From NCBI GenBank assembly GCA_033283265.1, contig JAWMQN010000001.1, positions 930,001 through 994,000 of the forward strand: 64,000 nt of DNA, in the 5' to 3' direction. Positions within the stretch are counted from its first letter, which is position 1. Every line of letters starts with the position of its first letter. The notes beneath the pieces were generated by a model that saw only the letters and a program-made list of their open reading frames with translations, made no database searches and was not told the origin of the DNA. The stretch is from Mangrovimicrobium sp033283265 (GTDB lineage: Bacteria > Pseudomonadota > Gammaproteobacteria > Pseudomonadales > Halieaceae). Positions 39,112-48,129 of the stretch are shown piece by piece. A program made the translations under genes and the position numbers.

Positions 39112-39240
39112 TAAAAGGGTCAGAGCCCTTTTCGGCCACATCTGATTGGCGCTAGACCATTATTGTCATTCGCTAACATGGGTTGTGCTCCGGGACAATC
39201 TGCACATCAAACCTAAGCAAAAATGGCTCTGCCCCCTTAA
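39112..39240. repeat. Inverted-REP unit 3 (MITE-like)
   Basis: A complete unit: left REP AAAAGGGTCAGAGCCCTTTT, middle TTGGCGCTAGACCATTATTG and GGGACAATCTGCACATC, right REP AAAAATGGCTCTGCCCCC. It follows the lipoprotein gene. Confidence 0.9.
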
Positions 39241-39309
39241 TTCCCTATTTCCCAGCCCCACTTTTCAAGTCACTAAATCCTGATCTTGTTAAAAATAATT
39301 TGTCCCCGA

Positions 39310-39431
39310 TAAAGGGGTCAGAGCCCTTTTCGGCCACATCTGATGACCATGTGGGCGATATTGCTGTTCGCATCCTCGAAGGAATTTATAGCATAGCTGA
39401 AATCGCCTTTCCGTCAGTGTCGCCATGCCCC
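39310..39431 (+). pseudogene. RAYT leader remnant interrupted by an IS3 fragment
   Basis: REP, the conserved leader of about 100 bp seen before every RAYT copy here (CATCTGATGACCATGTGGGC), and the first codons (ATGCCCC at 39425). The sequence then switches abruptly into the end of an IS3-type element. Confidence 0.85.
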
Positions 39432-39439
39432 TGTAGTGG

Positions 39440-39589
39440 TCAACTAATCCCGGACAGTAGTTTAGGATTTTTCTCAGCTTCAGCAGGAGGTAATCCACCG
39501 TTGTATTGATGTGGTCGCTGCCAGTTGTAGTAGCCCATCAGGTATTGGCCAATATCCTGCCTGGCATCAGCCAACGAAGATACCCCGTG
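39440..39589 (-). pseudogene. IS3-family transposase C-terminal fragment
   Basis: A minus-strand frame of 49 codons ending GYYNWQRPHQYNGGLPPAEA...LSGIS stop, the C-terminus of an IS3-group OrfB integrase, with the element tip (TAGTGGTCAACTAATCCC) at 39434-39451. The rest of the element is missing; the fragment ends just before another REP at 39598. Confidence 0.85.
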
Positions 39590-39597
39590 ACGAGAAC

Positions 39598-39801
39598 AAA
39601 GGGGTCAGAGCCCTTTTCGGCCACATCTGATGACCCTATGGGCGGTATTGCTGTTCGCATCATCGAAGGAATCATTAGCATAACTGACATCGCCTTTCTG
39701 CCAGTGTCGCCATGCCCCGCAAACCACGCATGTTCATTCCCGGCCTGCCCGCACATGTCGTGCAGAGAGGCAACAATCGCCAGGCGATATTCTTCGAATA
39801 A
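39598..39801 (+). pseudogene. RAYT 5' remnant (truncated after about 30 codons)
   Basis: REP, leader and the first 29 codons of a RAYT (MPRKPRMFIPGLPAHVVQRG... from ATG 39712), ending at codon IFFE where an inverted-REP unit begins and supplies a stop. Confidence 0.88.
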
Positions 39802-39926
39802 AGGAGTCAGAGCCCTTTTCGGCCACATCTGATTGGCGCTAGACCGTTATTGTCATTCGCGTACATGGAGTGTGCGCTGGGACAATCTGCACATCAAACC
39901 TAAGCAAAAAGGGCTCTAACCCCTTA
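39799..39926. repeat. Inverted-REP unit 4 (MITE-like)
   Basis: A complete unit with left REP AAAGGAGTCAGAGCCCTTTT, middle GGGACAATCTGCACATC and right REP AAAAAGGGCTCTAACCCCTT. It sits at the break of the truncated RAYT. Confidence 0.9.
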
Positions 39927-39957
39927 TTTCCAATTCATTCAGCACTTTAACGCTAGT

Positions 39958-40959
39958 CTAAACGTGATTCGTACTGTAGTGGTATAACCCAATATACTCA
40001 GCTATCTTTGCTCGACTGTACAGCCGCTGCATACGCATATGTTTGACTGTACCAACAACAAGTCCTGTTACAAACACCGCAGTCGAAACTAGCCAAATTG
40101 CATAGGTTGAGTAACTATCGTCCTGACCTACTATTAACGGCAATATTAGCAAATGAATAAGTATCGCAGTAAAGATGACGCTGCGAGTTACAGCGCTTTC
40201 CAACTTTTTATACATATAATATGGACGGTTTAGTATTTCCAACCCCTCTTGATCTAGGAAATGCGCTCTTCCCATAGCTGAATTAGCTGACTTACCCAAG
40301 GATGAACGACCATCATACATACCATCGAGTCTTTTCTTAATCCCCTTTGCTTCTGCCGCTTCTACGATTTTAAAAGCATCATCTTGCGCTTGCTTAAGTC
40401 GCGACAGCTTCAACTTTTCTTCATCAGAAAGCTTAAGTTGATCAACAGTTGGCCTTCTCTTCCATGAGTATCTGTATGCTTGATAAAGCGAAACAAACGC
40501 AAGGCTATAAACTGCCATACACGTTCTAGTGTAATCTTCTATAAATTTGCCATTGGCGATCAAAATTGGAATGAATAACAAAAATGTATAAACAATCTGC
40601 ATTAAGTACCCAACCCAGGTTTTTTTGAATCGATACGGCTCGATATCCATGGGGTGAACCGCCTCTGGAATACTTCCTGTAGATTTTACTTGATTCCGCT
40701 CTACGATACAGATTGATTCATTTGATCTGTCTCTCAAGCTTCCTTCTGTCATTGAATGCTGATATGCAACACCAGTTCCAGGCAATCCCACCGTTGCGGA
40801 TCGAAATCCCGTTTTCCCTTCACCAGTTAATCTTAAATTTGCATTAACCCCATTCTTACCGACCGTGGTGCTCGTCGTGACACCTTTCTTCGATGACCAA
40901 CTGAGGTTTAATCTCAGTCCTGGGGCTATTCTAATCCGCTTCCTAAATCGTAATCCCAT
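39958..40959 (-). CDS. DUF4236 membrane protein
   Basis: A 333-residue AT-rich gene. The N-terminus (MGLRFRKRIRIAPGLRLNLS, then TVGLPGTGVAYQH) matches the DUF4236 domain, a small module of unknown function often placed before membrane segments. Two pairs of hydrophobic helices follow (about 115-160 and 255-310). A unit 4 repeat ends 32 bp after its stop. Function unknown. Confidence 0.78.
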   Translation of the reverse strand: MGLRFRKRIRIAPGLRLNLSWSSKKGVTTSTTVGKNGVNANLRLTGEGKTGFRSATVGLPGTGVAYQHSMTEGSLRDRSNESICIVERNQVKSTGSIPEAVHPMDIEPYRFKKTWVGYLMQIVYTFLLFIPILIANGKFIEDYTRTCMAVYSLAFVSLYQAYRYSWKRRPTVDQLKLSDEEKLKLSRLKQAQDDAFKIVEAAEAKGIKKRLDGMYDGRSSLGKSANSAMGRAHFLDQEGLEILNRPYYMYKKLESAVTRSVIFTAILIHLLILPLIVGQDDSYSTYAIWLVSTAVFVTGLVVGTVKHMRMQRLYSRAKIAEYIGLYHYSTNHV

Positions 40960-41162
40960 TATTCCTCACTTCGTCGCGCATACTCTTTTAGCTGTATCGG
41001 GCTCGTTACTGTGCTTTGGATATTTTCAATGGATAGGTCGTGTTCACATTACTCGATAATCTTATGGTCGAGTTTGGAGCTTGCTACCTTATAAACCAGA
41101 CGTTGAGAGGTAGATCACATAGAAAACCAAAGATGCACATATTTTGTACAAGGAATTAACGA

Positions 41163-41340
41163 ATAAAGGGATCAGAGCACTTTTCGACCACATCTGATGA
41201 CTACGCGATTAAAGGGGTAAGCGCGATCAATAAAGGGGTCAAAGCCCTTTTAGGCCGAATCTGAAAGCTGCACAGTCATAATTTGTAGTAGTTCAGGCCA
41301 AATCTAACACCGCTTGCAAAAAGGGCTCTGCCCGCTTTTT
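41163..41340. repeat. Degenerate REP copies and inverted-REP unit 5
   Basis: A decayed REP at 41163-41185, a partial AAAGGGGTAAG at about 41213, then a unit at 41230-41340 with left REP AAAGGGGTCAAAGCCCTTTT and right REP AAAAAGGGCTCTGCCCG but a divergent middle. The remainder of 40960-41446 shows no coding sequence. Confidence 0.78.
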
Positions 41341-41446
41341 CCTTTTTCCAATACGCTGGGTGTCGGGTTTTTAAGCTTAGCCCCGCCTTTTTATTTTTTT
41401 TAATAAAAGCTATATTTCGGACTACTCGGAATCACCCCATGAGGCA

Positions 41447-42340
41447 ATGATGTTTTTAAAGAAGGTAATACTCGTATTTTTTATTGCTTTCCTATCAGCC
41501 CCGCTTTCCAGTCCCGCTTCAGCGGATAGTTCAATTTCTACCGGAGAGTGGCCACATCAAGAGGTAGCGGACATCCTCGTTTTGAGCAGAGGTTGTGGAA
41601 ACCGTGAGATCTGGAGTGACGCCCTCACTATCTATGATGCTATTTCTCACTCTATGGTTGTTAACAACTATGCAAAGGAGGAGTCGATATCAGAGTATCG
41701 ATCTCGCCTAAAACTGTATGTCGGACAAAATCTGAAAAATCTTGATCCCGATAGTTCTGTATGTCGCGAACTGAACAACAAAATATATACCTTTAAGGTT
41801 AAGCTAGGCATAGCTGAAGAATATAAACCAGTGTTTGCACTTGCATGCTGGAACTCTTCTGATCACGTTTCTGAAGGAAAAACTGAGGATGCCTTTTCGC
41901 ATTACATCATTGAGGAAAGCAATGTAGATTCAGCGCAAAAGCGTATATTGAAACTCCAACAAGATGGTGCTTACAGTAGTACTCCACTTAATCTCTCTGA
42001 AGACGAGACATCCTATATATTTAATTTCCGGGTAAACAACGGACTTGAGTATTCAGACAGGTTAGATAGGGCCAGTTTGGAAATCATTCGCTCTGAAGAT
42101 CATCGCTGCAATCCTTTAGATCCTCAGACACACCTACACCCATTCGGTGAGAGGTATGCATCTCGGAACGAAGTAAGAACACTTTACTGCCACGAGCCGT
42201 TGGATTTACTAGGAGAGAAACAAGATCCTACGATTGGAATTATGACGGTCAACTGGCATTACTATTGTCGATCTGTAGATGTGAGTGAAATCAGCTCGAT
42301 TGAGAATAGCCGAATTGAGGAAAGTAAGCCTAAGATATAG
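41447..42340 (+). CDS. Secreted protein of unknown function
   Basis: A 297-residue AT-rich gene with an N-terminal signal peptide (VILVFFIAFLSAPLSSPASA). Cysteines at several positions suggest disulfides in the periplasm. No known domain recognised. The next RAYT element starts 28 bp after the stop. Confidence 0.65.
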   Translation: MMFLKKVILVFFIAFLSAPLSSPASADSSISTGEWPHQEVADILVLSRGCGNREIWSDALTIYDAISHSMVVNNYAKEESISEYRSRLKLYVGQNLKNLDPDSSVCRELNNKIYTFKVKLGIAEEYKPVFALACWNSSDHVSEGKTEDAFSHYIIEESNVDSAQKRILKLQQDGAYSSTPLNLSEDETSYIFNFRVNNGLEYSDRLDRASLEIIRSEDHRCNPLDPQTHLHPFGERYASRNEVRTLYCHEPLDLLGEKQDPTIGIMTVNWHYYCRSVDVSEISSIENSRIEESKPKI

Positions 42341-42368
42341 TCCAGAAGCCGGTATGTAATGGTCTAAT

Positions 42369-43229
42369 AAAAAAGGGGCTCAGCCCTTTTCGGCCACATC
42401 TGATGACCATGTGGGCGGTATTGCTGTTCGCATCATCGAAGGAATCATTAGCATAACTGACATCGCCTTTCTGCCAGTGTCGCCATGCCCCGCAAACCGC
42501 GCATGTTCATTCCCGGCCTGCCCGCACATGTCGTGCAGAGAGGCAACAATCGCCAGGCGATATTCTTCGAGCAGGATGACTATCTCGTCTACTTGTCATT
42601 TATTGCCGAGGCGATAGACCGATATGGCTGCAACCTGCACGCCTACGTGCTAATGACGAATCACGTGCACCTGCTCATGACACCTCTCAATGACGGCGCG
42701 ATCAGTCGGAGCCTGCAATCTACCGGCCGCCACTATGTACCTTACATCAACAACAAGCTTGGCCGAACCGGGACACTATGGGAGGGACGCTTCAAGGCCA
42801 GCATCATCGACAGCGACAACTACCTACTCGCGTGTTACCGCTATATCGAGATGAACCCGGTAAGGGCGGGCATGGTAACCCAACCCGGGAGCTACCGGTG
42901 GAGCAGCCATGCTTGCAATGCATTCGCCAGAGAGGATTGCCTGGTCACGCCGCATGCAAAATACTCGTCGCTGGGTACTACGGCGACAGAACGCGCACAA
43001 AAATACCGTCGATTTTTCGATGAGCAAGGCGACGAGCGCGGACAGGAGGAAATTCGCCTGCATACTCAGTCTGGTACACCATTGGGGAATCAGCGCTTTC
43101 GAGATGAGATCGAAGCCAGCTTGCGTGTCCGCGCGGGACAGGTCTCCCGCGGGCGGCCTGAAAAAGGCATCTAGACCCTCCACTTGGACTCACATCAAAT
43201 CCGCTCAAAAAGGGCTCTGACCCCTTTTA
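42369..43229 (+). mobile_element. Complete RAYT element flanked by inverted REPs (copy 1)
   Basis: Left REP (42369-42392, slightly shortened), leader of about 95 bp, RAYT gene 42485-43174, and inverted right REP (AAAAAGGGCTCTGACCCC, 43206-43229). This is the classical layout in which a RAYT sits among its cognate REPs. Confidence 0.88.
42485..43174 (+). CDS. REP-associated tyrosine transposase (RAYT), copy 1
   Basis: A 229-residue Y1 (IS200/IS605-like) transposase domain. The HUH motif is in MTNHVHLLMTPL and the catalytic tyrosine is probably in the later GRHYVPYINN/LACYRYIEMNPVRAG region. Such proteins nick single-stranded REP hairpins and are thought to spread REPs. The protein is about 85-90% identical to the copy at 57018 by eye. 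The downstream gene dbpA begins 105 bp after the right REP. Confidence 0.93.
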   Translation: MPRKPRMFIPGLPAHVVQRGNNRQAIFFEQDDYLVYLSFIAEAIDRYGCNLHAYVLMTNHVHLLMTPLNDGAISRSLQSTGRHYVPYINNKLGRTGTLWEGRFKASIIDSDNYLLACYRYIEMNPVRAGMVTQPGSYRWSSHACNAFAREDCLVTPHAKYSSLGTTATERAQKYRRFFDEQGDERGQEEIRLHTQSGTPLGNQRFRDEIEASLRVRAGQVSRGRPEKGI

Positions 43230-43333
43230 CCGACCCCCTTCCCCTTTTCGTCGTAGACTGTGCTACCTGCCAGCAAAAGCAGCTCCAGCGCCAACGCGGA
43301 GTTTTTGATGGCCTACACCAGAGTAAACACCCC

Positions 43334-44710
43334 ATGAACAGCAACGACTTTTCCGGCCTGCCGCTAACACCCGAAGTACTCGCCAATCTCAAGACCCTCG
43401 GCTACGAGACCATGACTCCCATTCAGGCGGGAAGCCTGCCAGCGGTGCTGGAAGGCAAGGATGTTAAAGCCCAGGCCAAGACAGGCAGCGGCAAAACCGC
43501 CGCCTTCGGCATTGGCCTGCTGCAAGGCCTGGACGTCCGTCTGTACCAGACCCAGAGCCTTGTCGTTTGCCCAACCCGCGAGTTGGCCGACCAGGTGAGC
43601 AAGGCGCTGCGCCAGCTTGCCAGACCATTCGCCAATGTGAAAATTCTCACGCTCTGCGGCGGAAAGCCCATGGGTCCGCAATTGGCGTCGCTGGAGCACC
43701 CGCCACACGTGGTGGTAGGCACTCCGGGTCGGCTGCTCAAACACTGCCAGAAAGGCTCGCTAAAACTGGACCAGCTGCGGACCCTGGTCCTGGACGAGGC
43801 CGACCGAATGCTCGATATGGGCTTTCTCGACGACATCAATGCCCTGATCGCGTTTACCCCGGATCAACGCCAGACCCTCCTCTACTCGGCCACCTACCCG
43901 CAGGAGATTCTCGCCATCAGCAACCAGGTGCAGAAAGATCCTGTCGAAATTACCGTGGAGAGCGTCCACGACGACAGCGTGATCCAACAGCTTTTTTACG
44001 AAATCGCATCGGGTAGCAAGCTGGACGCCATTGAAACCTTGCTTCGGCACTTCCACCCCGAAAGCAGTGTCATTTTTTGCAACCGCAAACAACAGTGCGA
44101 AGAACTGGCCGATGCACTGAAGCAACGCGGCATCAGCGCCGTCGCCCTGCACGGTGACCTCGAACAGAAAGACCGCGACCGGGTGCTGGTGCTCTTTGCC
44201 AACGGCAGCATACCGGTACTTATTGCGACCGACGTGGCAGCCCGCGGCCTCGACATCAAGGAACTGGCTGCCGTCGTCAACTACGAGTTACCCCACGACC
44301 CCGAGGTGTACATCCACCGCATCGGCCGCACGGGTCGCGCTGGAAATGAAGGATTGGCCCTGAGCCTGTTCCTGCCCGCGGAAGTGTCACGGGTCAATGC
44401 GATAGAGGAAATACTGAATCGGGCCCCCAGCTTGCAAAATCTGCCCGCAGTAGCGGAACCCACCCTGGCGATCAAAGGCAGCATGCAAACACTGGCTCTC
44501 AACGCCGGACGCAAGGCCAAACTCCGCCCCGGCGATATTTTGGGAGCACTTACCGCCACGGGGGAACTGACGCGAGATCATATCGGCAAGATCGATATTT
44601 TCGATATGGTAGCGTACGTCGCCATCACTCGGGCGCAGGCCGCGAAAGCGCTGGCGATCCTGGCGAGTAGCGGCGTTAAGGGCAGGAAGATACAGGCAAG
44701 AAAGGCCTGA
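43334..44710 (+). CDS. dbpA: ATP-dependent RNA helicase DbpA
   Basis: A 458-residue DEAD-box helicase with Q motif (GYETMTPIQAGSLP), Walker A AKTGSGKT, DEAD box VLDEADRMLD, SAT, and the motif VI HRIGRTGRAG. The C-terminal 75 residues match the DbpA RNA-binding domain that recognises hairpin 92 of 23S rRNA in ribosome assembly. The ATG at 43334 gives the E. coli length. It is a core gene lying inside the repeat region; a REP begins at the base after its TGA. Confidence 0.95.
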   Translation: MNSNDFSGLPLTPEVLANLKTLGYETMTPIQAGSLPAVLEGKDVKAQAKTGSGKTAAFGIGLLQGLDVRLYQTQSLVVCPTRELADQVSKALRQLARPFANVKILTLCGGKPMGPQLASLEHPPHVVVGTPGRLLKHCQKGSLKLDQLRTLVLDEADRMLDMGFLDDINALIAFTPDQRQTLLYSATYPQEILAISNQVQKDPVEITVESVHDDSVIQQLFYEIASGSKLDAIETLLRHFHPESSVIFCNRKQQCEELADALKQRGISAVALHGDLEQKDRDRVLVLFANGSIPVLIATDVAARGLDIKELAAVVNYELPHDPEVYIHRIGRTGRAGNEGLALSLFLPAEVSRVNAIEEILNRAPSLQNLPAVAEPTLAIKGSMQTLALNAGRKAKLRPGDILGALTATGELTRDHIGKIDIFDMVAYVAITRAQAAKALAILASSGVKGRKIQARKA

Positions 44711-44900
44711 TAAAGGGGTCAGAGCCCTTTTCGGCCACATCTGATGGAAGCCTGCTGACCGAAAAAATGTAGCGGCTAAAAGGATCCACACCCTACCCCC
44801 AAATCCTCATACCAGAAAGCAGGGAGTTGTCTCATGAAGTACGTCGGATTACTTATACGCACACCGTGTTCACTTATCGGACAAAGGGCTCTGCCCCCTG
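44710..44900. repeat. REP after dbpA and a degenerate inverted REP
   Basis: REP at 44710-44733 (AAAGGGGTCAGAGCCCTTTT, then GGCCACATCTGATG), directly following the dbpA stop, and a decayed inverted REP at 44882-44900 (CAAAGGGCTCTGCCCCC). The 150 bp between them contain nothing recognised. Confidence 0.82.
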
Positions 44901-44979
44901 TTACCGCTAATTGCTAAAGCCAGCCGCTTGCGTTGTAATCAATGTTATCGACGTTTTTTTGTACAGGACGGGTGAGAAT

Positions 44980-45393
44980 ATGGCAGGACGCTTTGTTTCA
45001 GGAATCCTGGTAGGGGCCGTAGCAATGGTCGCTCTTCAGGTCGGTGTCAGTGTCGCGACGCAGGCATTCAGGCCGCCGCCCGGCTCCAACATGATGTTAC
45101 GCGCACCGATAAGCGCGGCGCCGCAATTGGAGGTCATTATCTCGGACGTGGTCATACCGCCGAATGCCGAGGTGCCCCGTCACCACCACCCGGGCGAGGA
45201 GTTTGTCTACGTGATCGAGGGCGGCGCCAACCACGTGGAGGCCGGGAAGGAGGACCGTTGGCTGGGGGCCGGTGACGCCTATGTAATCCCACCCGAGGCG
45301 GAACACGCGCCGGTGGGCGGGCCGGAGGGTGCAAGGGCCGTGGTATTCAGGGTGCATGTGGCCGGAGAGCCGGAACGGATACTGGCCAATTAG
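44980..45393 (+). CDS. Cupin-fold protein
   Basis: A 137-residue protein: an N-terminal hydrophobic segment (GILVGAVAMVALQVGVSVA) that anchors or exports it, then a cupin barrel with PRHHHPGEEFVYVIEGG and the second motif PPEAEHAPVGG, whose His and Glu residues bind a metal. Catalytic role not assignable. The ATG at 44980 is preferred over an upstream in-frame start. A repeat unit starts 3 bp after its stop. Confidence 0.82.
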   Translation: MAGRFVSGILVGAVAMVALQVGVSVATQAFRPPPGSNMMLRAPISAAPQLEVIISDVVIPPNAEVPRHHHPGEEFVYVIEGGANHVEAGKEDRWLGAGDAYVIPPEAEHAPVGGPEGARAVVFRVHVAGEPERILAN

Positions 45394-45395
45394 GA

Positions 45396-45524
45396 TAAAG
45401 GGGTCAGAGCCCTTTTCGACCGAATCTGATCGATACCAGGTCAAAATTGTAATTCGCTTACATGGTTTGTGCGACCGGCCAATCCGAACATCAAACCCAG
45501 GCAAAAAGGACTCTGACCCGTTTT
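45396..45524. repeat. Inverted-REP unit 6 (MITE-like)
   Basis: Left REP AAAGGGGTCAGAGCCCTTTT, middle GACCGAATCTGATCGATACC and TTCGCTTACATGGTTTGTGC, right REP AAAAAGGACTCTGACCCG. It immediately follows the cupin gene. Confidence 0.9.
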
Positions 45525-45696
45525 CCGATATAAAGCTAACGGCTGACCCTTTTTGTTTGCAGTTAGTGCGATAACAAGGAGCCAATAACTTGATAAGGCT
45601 GTATAAATGACAAGTTAAGTGTCTGGCTTCACGGTTACCTGGGAAGCTCCCGGAAAGCAATCCAGAACACTGATTAATACGCCAAAGGGGATCTCG

Positions 45697-46317
45697 ATGT
45701 ACGCTATAAGATGGCTGGTCGCCGCCGCCGTTATTGGACTACCTGGAACGATTAACGCACAGTCACTGCCTCTCGGTGACAGTGTAAACGTGGATATATA
45801 CGTTAATGGCACCCTTAACGTACAGTTTAGCGGCACGGTTGGAGCTGGAGCTGATGTGAGCATATTCGGCTATTCACTCTTCCTGAATGAAGGAGCCGGC
45901 AATACCGACTTTTACCTGCAATCAGACGGCACCGTCTGTGGCTGGCAGTGTACCGGCCAGGAAATCGAATTTAGAGTTTATGGCCTCGACTTTGCCTCCC
46001 CTTTCACTATAACGAATGGGCAGGCGTCCTTTGCTACTGGCTCGATAGTGGTAAATAACCCTACTTCATTCAGCCTGTTTTGGACGAATGATGGTACAGG
46101 GACACTTTCTGGACCTGGCGAGCGAATTTTCAGTGGTACCTTCGTAGCCCAGGCGCCTGAACCGGAGCCCCCACCGGCACCGGCACCGGCACCGGCGCCA
46201 GCACCAGCACAAGCACCGGCAGCAGTGCCTACCTCCCTGCCCATAGTGCCATTTTCCCTGGCCATAGTGGTGGTGGGGCTGCTGGGTATAGCAAGGTCCA
46301 GGAAGGAGCGGCTCTAG
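45697..46317 (+). CDS. Secreted protein with C-terminal exosortase-type sorting signal
   Basis: A 206-residue protein: signal peptide (WLVAAAVIGLPGTINA), a beta-rich body with Cys pairs, a Pro/Ala linker (repeated PA), and a C-terminal signal VPTSLPIVPFSLAIVVVGLL followed by the basic tail GIARSRKERL. The layout (motif, membrane helix, Arg cluster) is that of PEP-CTERM/IPTL-CTERM proteins cut by an exosortase and released to the surface. The exact motif is VPTSLP, a variant. The exosortase gene is not in this window. The ATG at 45697 follows AAAGGGG. Confidence 0.8.
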   Translation: MYAIRWLVAAAVIGLPGTINAQSLPLGDSVNVDIYVNGTLNVQFSGTVGAGADVSIFGYSLFLNEGAGNTDFYLQSDGTVCGWQCTGQEIEFRVYGLDFASPFTITNGQASFATGSIVVNNPTSFSLFWTNDGTGTLSGPGERIFSGTFVAQAPEPEPPPAPAPAPAPAPAQAPAAVPTSLPIVPFSLAIVVVGLLGIARSRKERL

Positions 46318-46485
46318 CAGGGTGGACAATGGGATTTAGCGCTGTTTTACAACTCTACGCCCGCTAAAGTGGCGCGGGATCACCTTCCGCACGATGGTGC
46401 GTCAGGCGAAGATGGTGGGGGCTCGGTTTCGCAAGCTGCTTCTTTACCCATCTGGTGGCGCTTCTTGTCTACAACTGGCTGGTAA

Positions 46486-46720
46486 TAAAGGGGTCAGAGC
46501 CCTTTTCGGCCACATCTGATGATCATGTGGGCGGTATTGCTGTTCGCATTCTCGAAGGAATCATTAGCATAGCTGACATCGCCTTTCTGCCAGCGTCGCC
46601 ATGCCCCGCAAACCACGCATGTTCATTCCCGGCCTGCTCGCGTGTTATCGCTATATCGAGATAAGCCCGGTAAGGGCGGGCATGGTGACACCTGTCACCG
46701 AAACACCAGTTACTGCATGA
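46486..46720 (+). pseudogene. RAYT copy with a large in-frame internal deletion
   Basis: REP (46486-46510), the RAYT leader, and a reading frame from ATG 46601 that reads MPRKPRMFIPGL and jumps directly to LACYRYIEISPVRAGMVT, ending at the TGA at 46718-46720 (39 residues). About 330 bp of the RAYT, including the HUH motif, has been lost in frame. About 170 bp before it (46318-46485) has no recognised feature. Confidence 0.85.
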
Positions 46721-46826
46721 AATCTGTAGACAGATTCACAATGTTAGGGCAACTTCTGCACGTTGCGCTTAGCTAACTCGAATTGCTTGTTTTCGATCAG
46801 GAATTGACCATACAGGGACGTATCGC

Positions 46827-48101
46827 TTGACTCACTCCAAGTACGCTATCGCTCTATCTGCCCTTGCCACCAGCGGTACTACCTTTGCCCAGTCGGGCGG
46901 CTCCCTGACCTATGGCCCTGCGGCAACCGCGCCGGTACCCATCCCGTTCCTGTTCCTGTTACCCCTGGGCATAGCGCTGGCCTTCTTCGGCTTCCGGGCA
47001 TTGCGCAAGCAGGGCGGCCGCCAGTTACTTGGGGCACTGTTACTTGCCGGCGGTGTCGGTATGGGCGCCATCAGTAGCCTCAACATCCAGCATGCCATTG
47101 CGGCGATGATGATTGAACTGAACCAGCCGGGCGGAGGTACTGTCGACATTCCGGTCGAAAATGCGATTTATACCAACACCTCTGGTGTCGCCCTGAAGAT
47201 AGCCACGGTAGTCGCCCCCCCCTCCTGCGTCACCACGGCACCCGCCGATGAATGCGTGAGCGGCCTGGTGCTGGAAGATAGCGCAAGCTGCAGTACCGTT
47301 TACGATTGCCTGCCGGTAGTCACCGTCAGCAAGAAAAGTGATGGCGTGGAATCGGCGACACCGACCCCGGGGGGCTTTACGCTCACGCGCACCGGCGACA
47401 CGACCACTGCCCTCACAGTGAACTATTCCCTCTCCGGGACCGCCACCGCAGGGGACGACTACAGCATCAGCAGTGAGACGCAAATTGAGATTCCCGCCAC
47501 GCAATCTTCGGTGGATGTTGACTTCACGGTACTGGATGACGAGGTATTTGACCCCAACGAGACGGTTGTTCTGACCATTGCTAACGGGGGCTATACTGTG
47601 GGTGTCCCGGGCACTGCGACCGCTGCCATCACGGCCAGCGACAAGCGCTTGTTCGTCACAGCGAGCCGATATCATGGGTATCTGGGAGGCATTGCAGGCG
47701 CCGACGCCAAGTGCAATGTAGATGGGAGTATGCCAAGTGACGGCAGCACTTATAAAGCGATGATCGCTGGTGATGGCCGCAGCGCCTCGCCCCTGGCTGA
47801 TTGGGTATTGACCGCGGATACCAATTATTTCCGCGCTGATGACAAGACCTTTATTGCCACCACCACCCAGGACCGCGTTTTTGCATTTCCCCTTTCTGTC
47901 CCCATTTGGGGAGGTAGTGGAGTTGCATGGACAGGCCTCTCCCCTGCCTGGTCCACCTCCACTAGCATTTGCCAGGGTTGGGCACCCACAACGTCAAGCT
48001 ACGGGGCGGTAGGCTCAACATCTGTAGTCGATTCTACGCTCATTTCAGTAGACTCACCCCCCTGTGTTAACTTTGCGCACCTCATTTGTATCGAACAATG
48101 A
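46827..48101 (+). CDS. Midcut-by-XrtH-like protein 1 with Calx-beta and DUF1554-like domains
   Basis: A 424-residue secreted protein. Signal peptide 1-22, then SLTYGP and, at 37-61, a mid-located sorting-like signal (VPIPFLFLLPLGIALAFFGF and basic residues) and a second hydrophobic helix. This matches the layout of the family named midcut-by-XrtH, where exosortase H is thought to cut in the middle. A conserved domain with IELNQPGGGTVDIPV and SCSTVYDCLP follows. After that come a Calx-beta-like domain (about 165-275) and a DUF1554-like domain (about 277-424) near FVTASRYHGYLGGIAGADAK. Start is TTG at 46827; no ATG nearby fits. Function: surface or extracellular, otherwise unknown. Confidence 0.82.
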   Translation: MTHSKYAIALSALATSGTTFAQSGGSLTYGPAATAPVPIPFLFLLPLGIALAFFGFRALRKQGGRQLLGALLLAGGVGMGAISSLNIQHAIAAMMIELNQPGGGTVDIPVENAIYTNTSGVALKIATVVAPPSCVTTAPADECVSGLVLEDSASCSTVYDCLPVVTVSKKSDGVESATPTPGGFTLTRTGDTTTALTVNYSLSGTATAGDDYSISSETQIEIPATQSSVDVDFTVLDDEVFDPNETVVLTIANGGYTVGVPGTATAAITASDKRLFVTASRYHGYLGGIAGADAKCNVDGSMPSDGSTYKAMIAGDGRSASPLADWVLTADTNYFRADDKTFIATTTQDRVFAFPLSVPIWGGSGVAWTGLSPAWSTSTSICQGWAPTTSSYGAVGSTSVVDSTLISVDSPPCVNFAHLICIEQ

Positions 48102-48129
48102 TGGTTTCGAGACCGAGGAGAAAGGAGAG

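Noticed and set aside
39183..39832. Short frames beginning in repeat sequence, with proteins containing KGSEPFSATS
   Set aside because: The shared peptide is a translation of the REP and RAYT leader, not a gene family.
46318..46485. Possible fragment of another transposon between the VPTSLP protein and the RAYT remnant
   Set aside because: Short frames there gave no recognisable motif, so nothing can be claimed.
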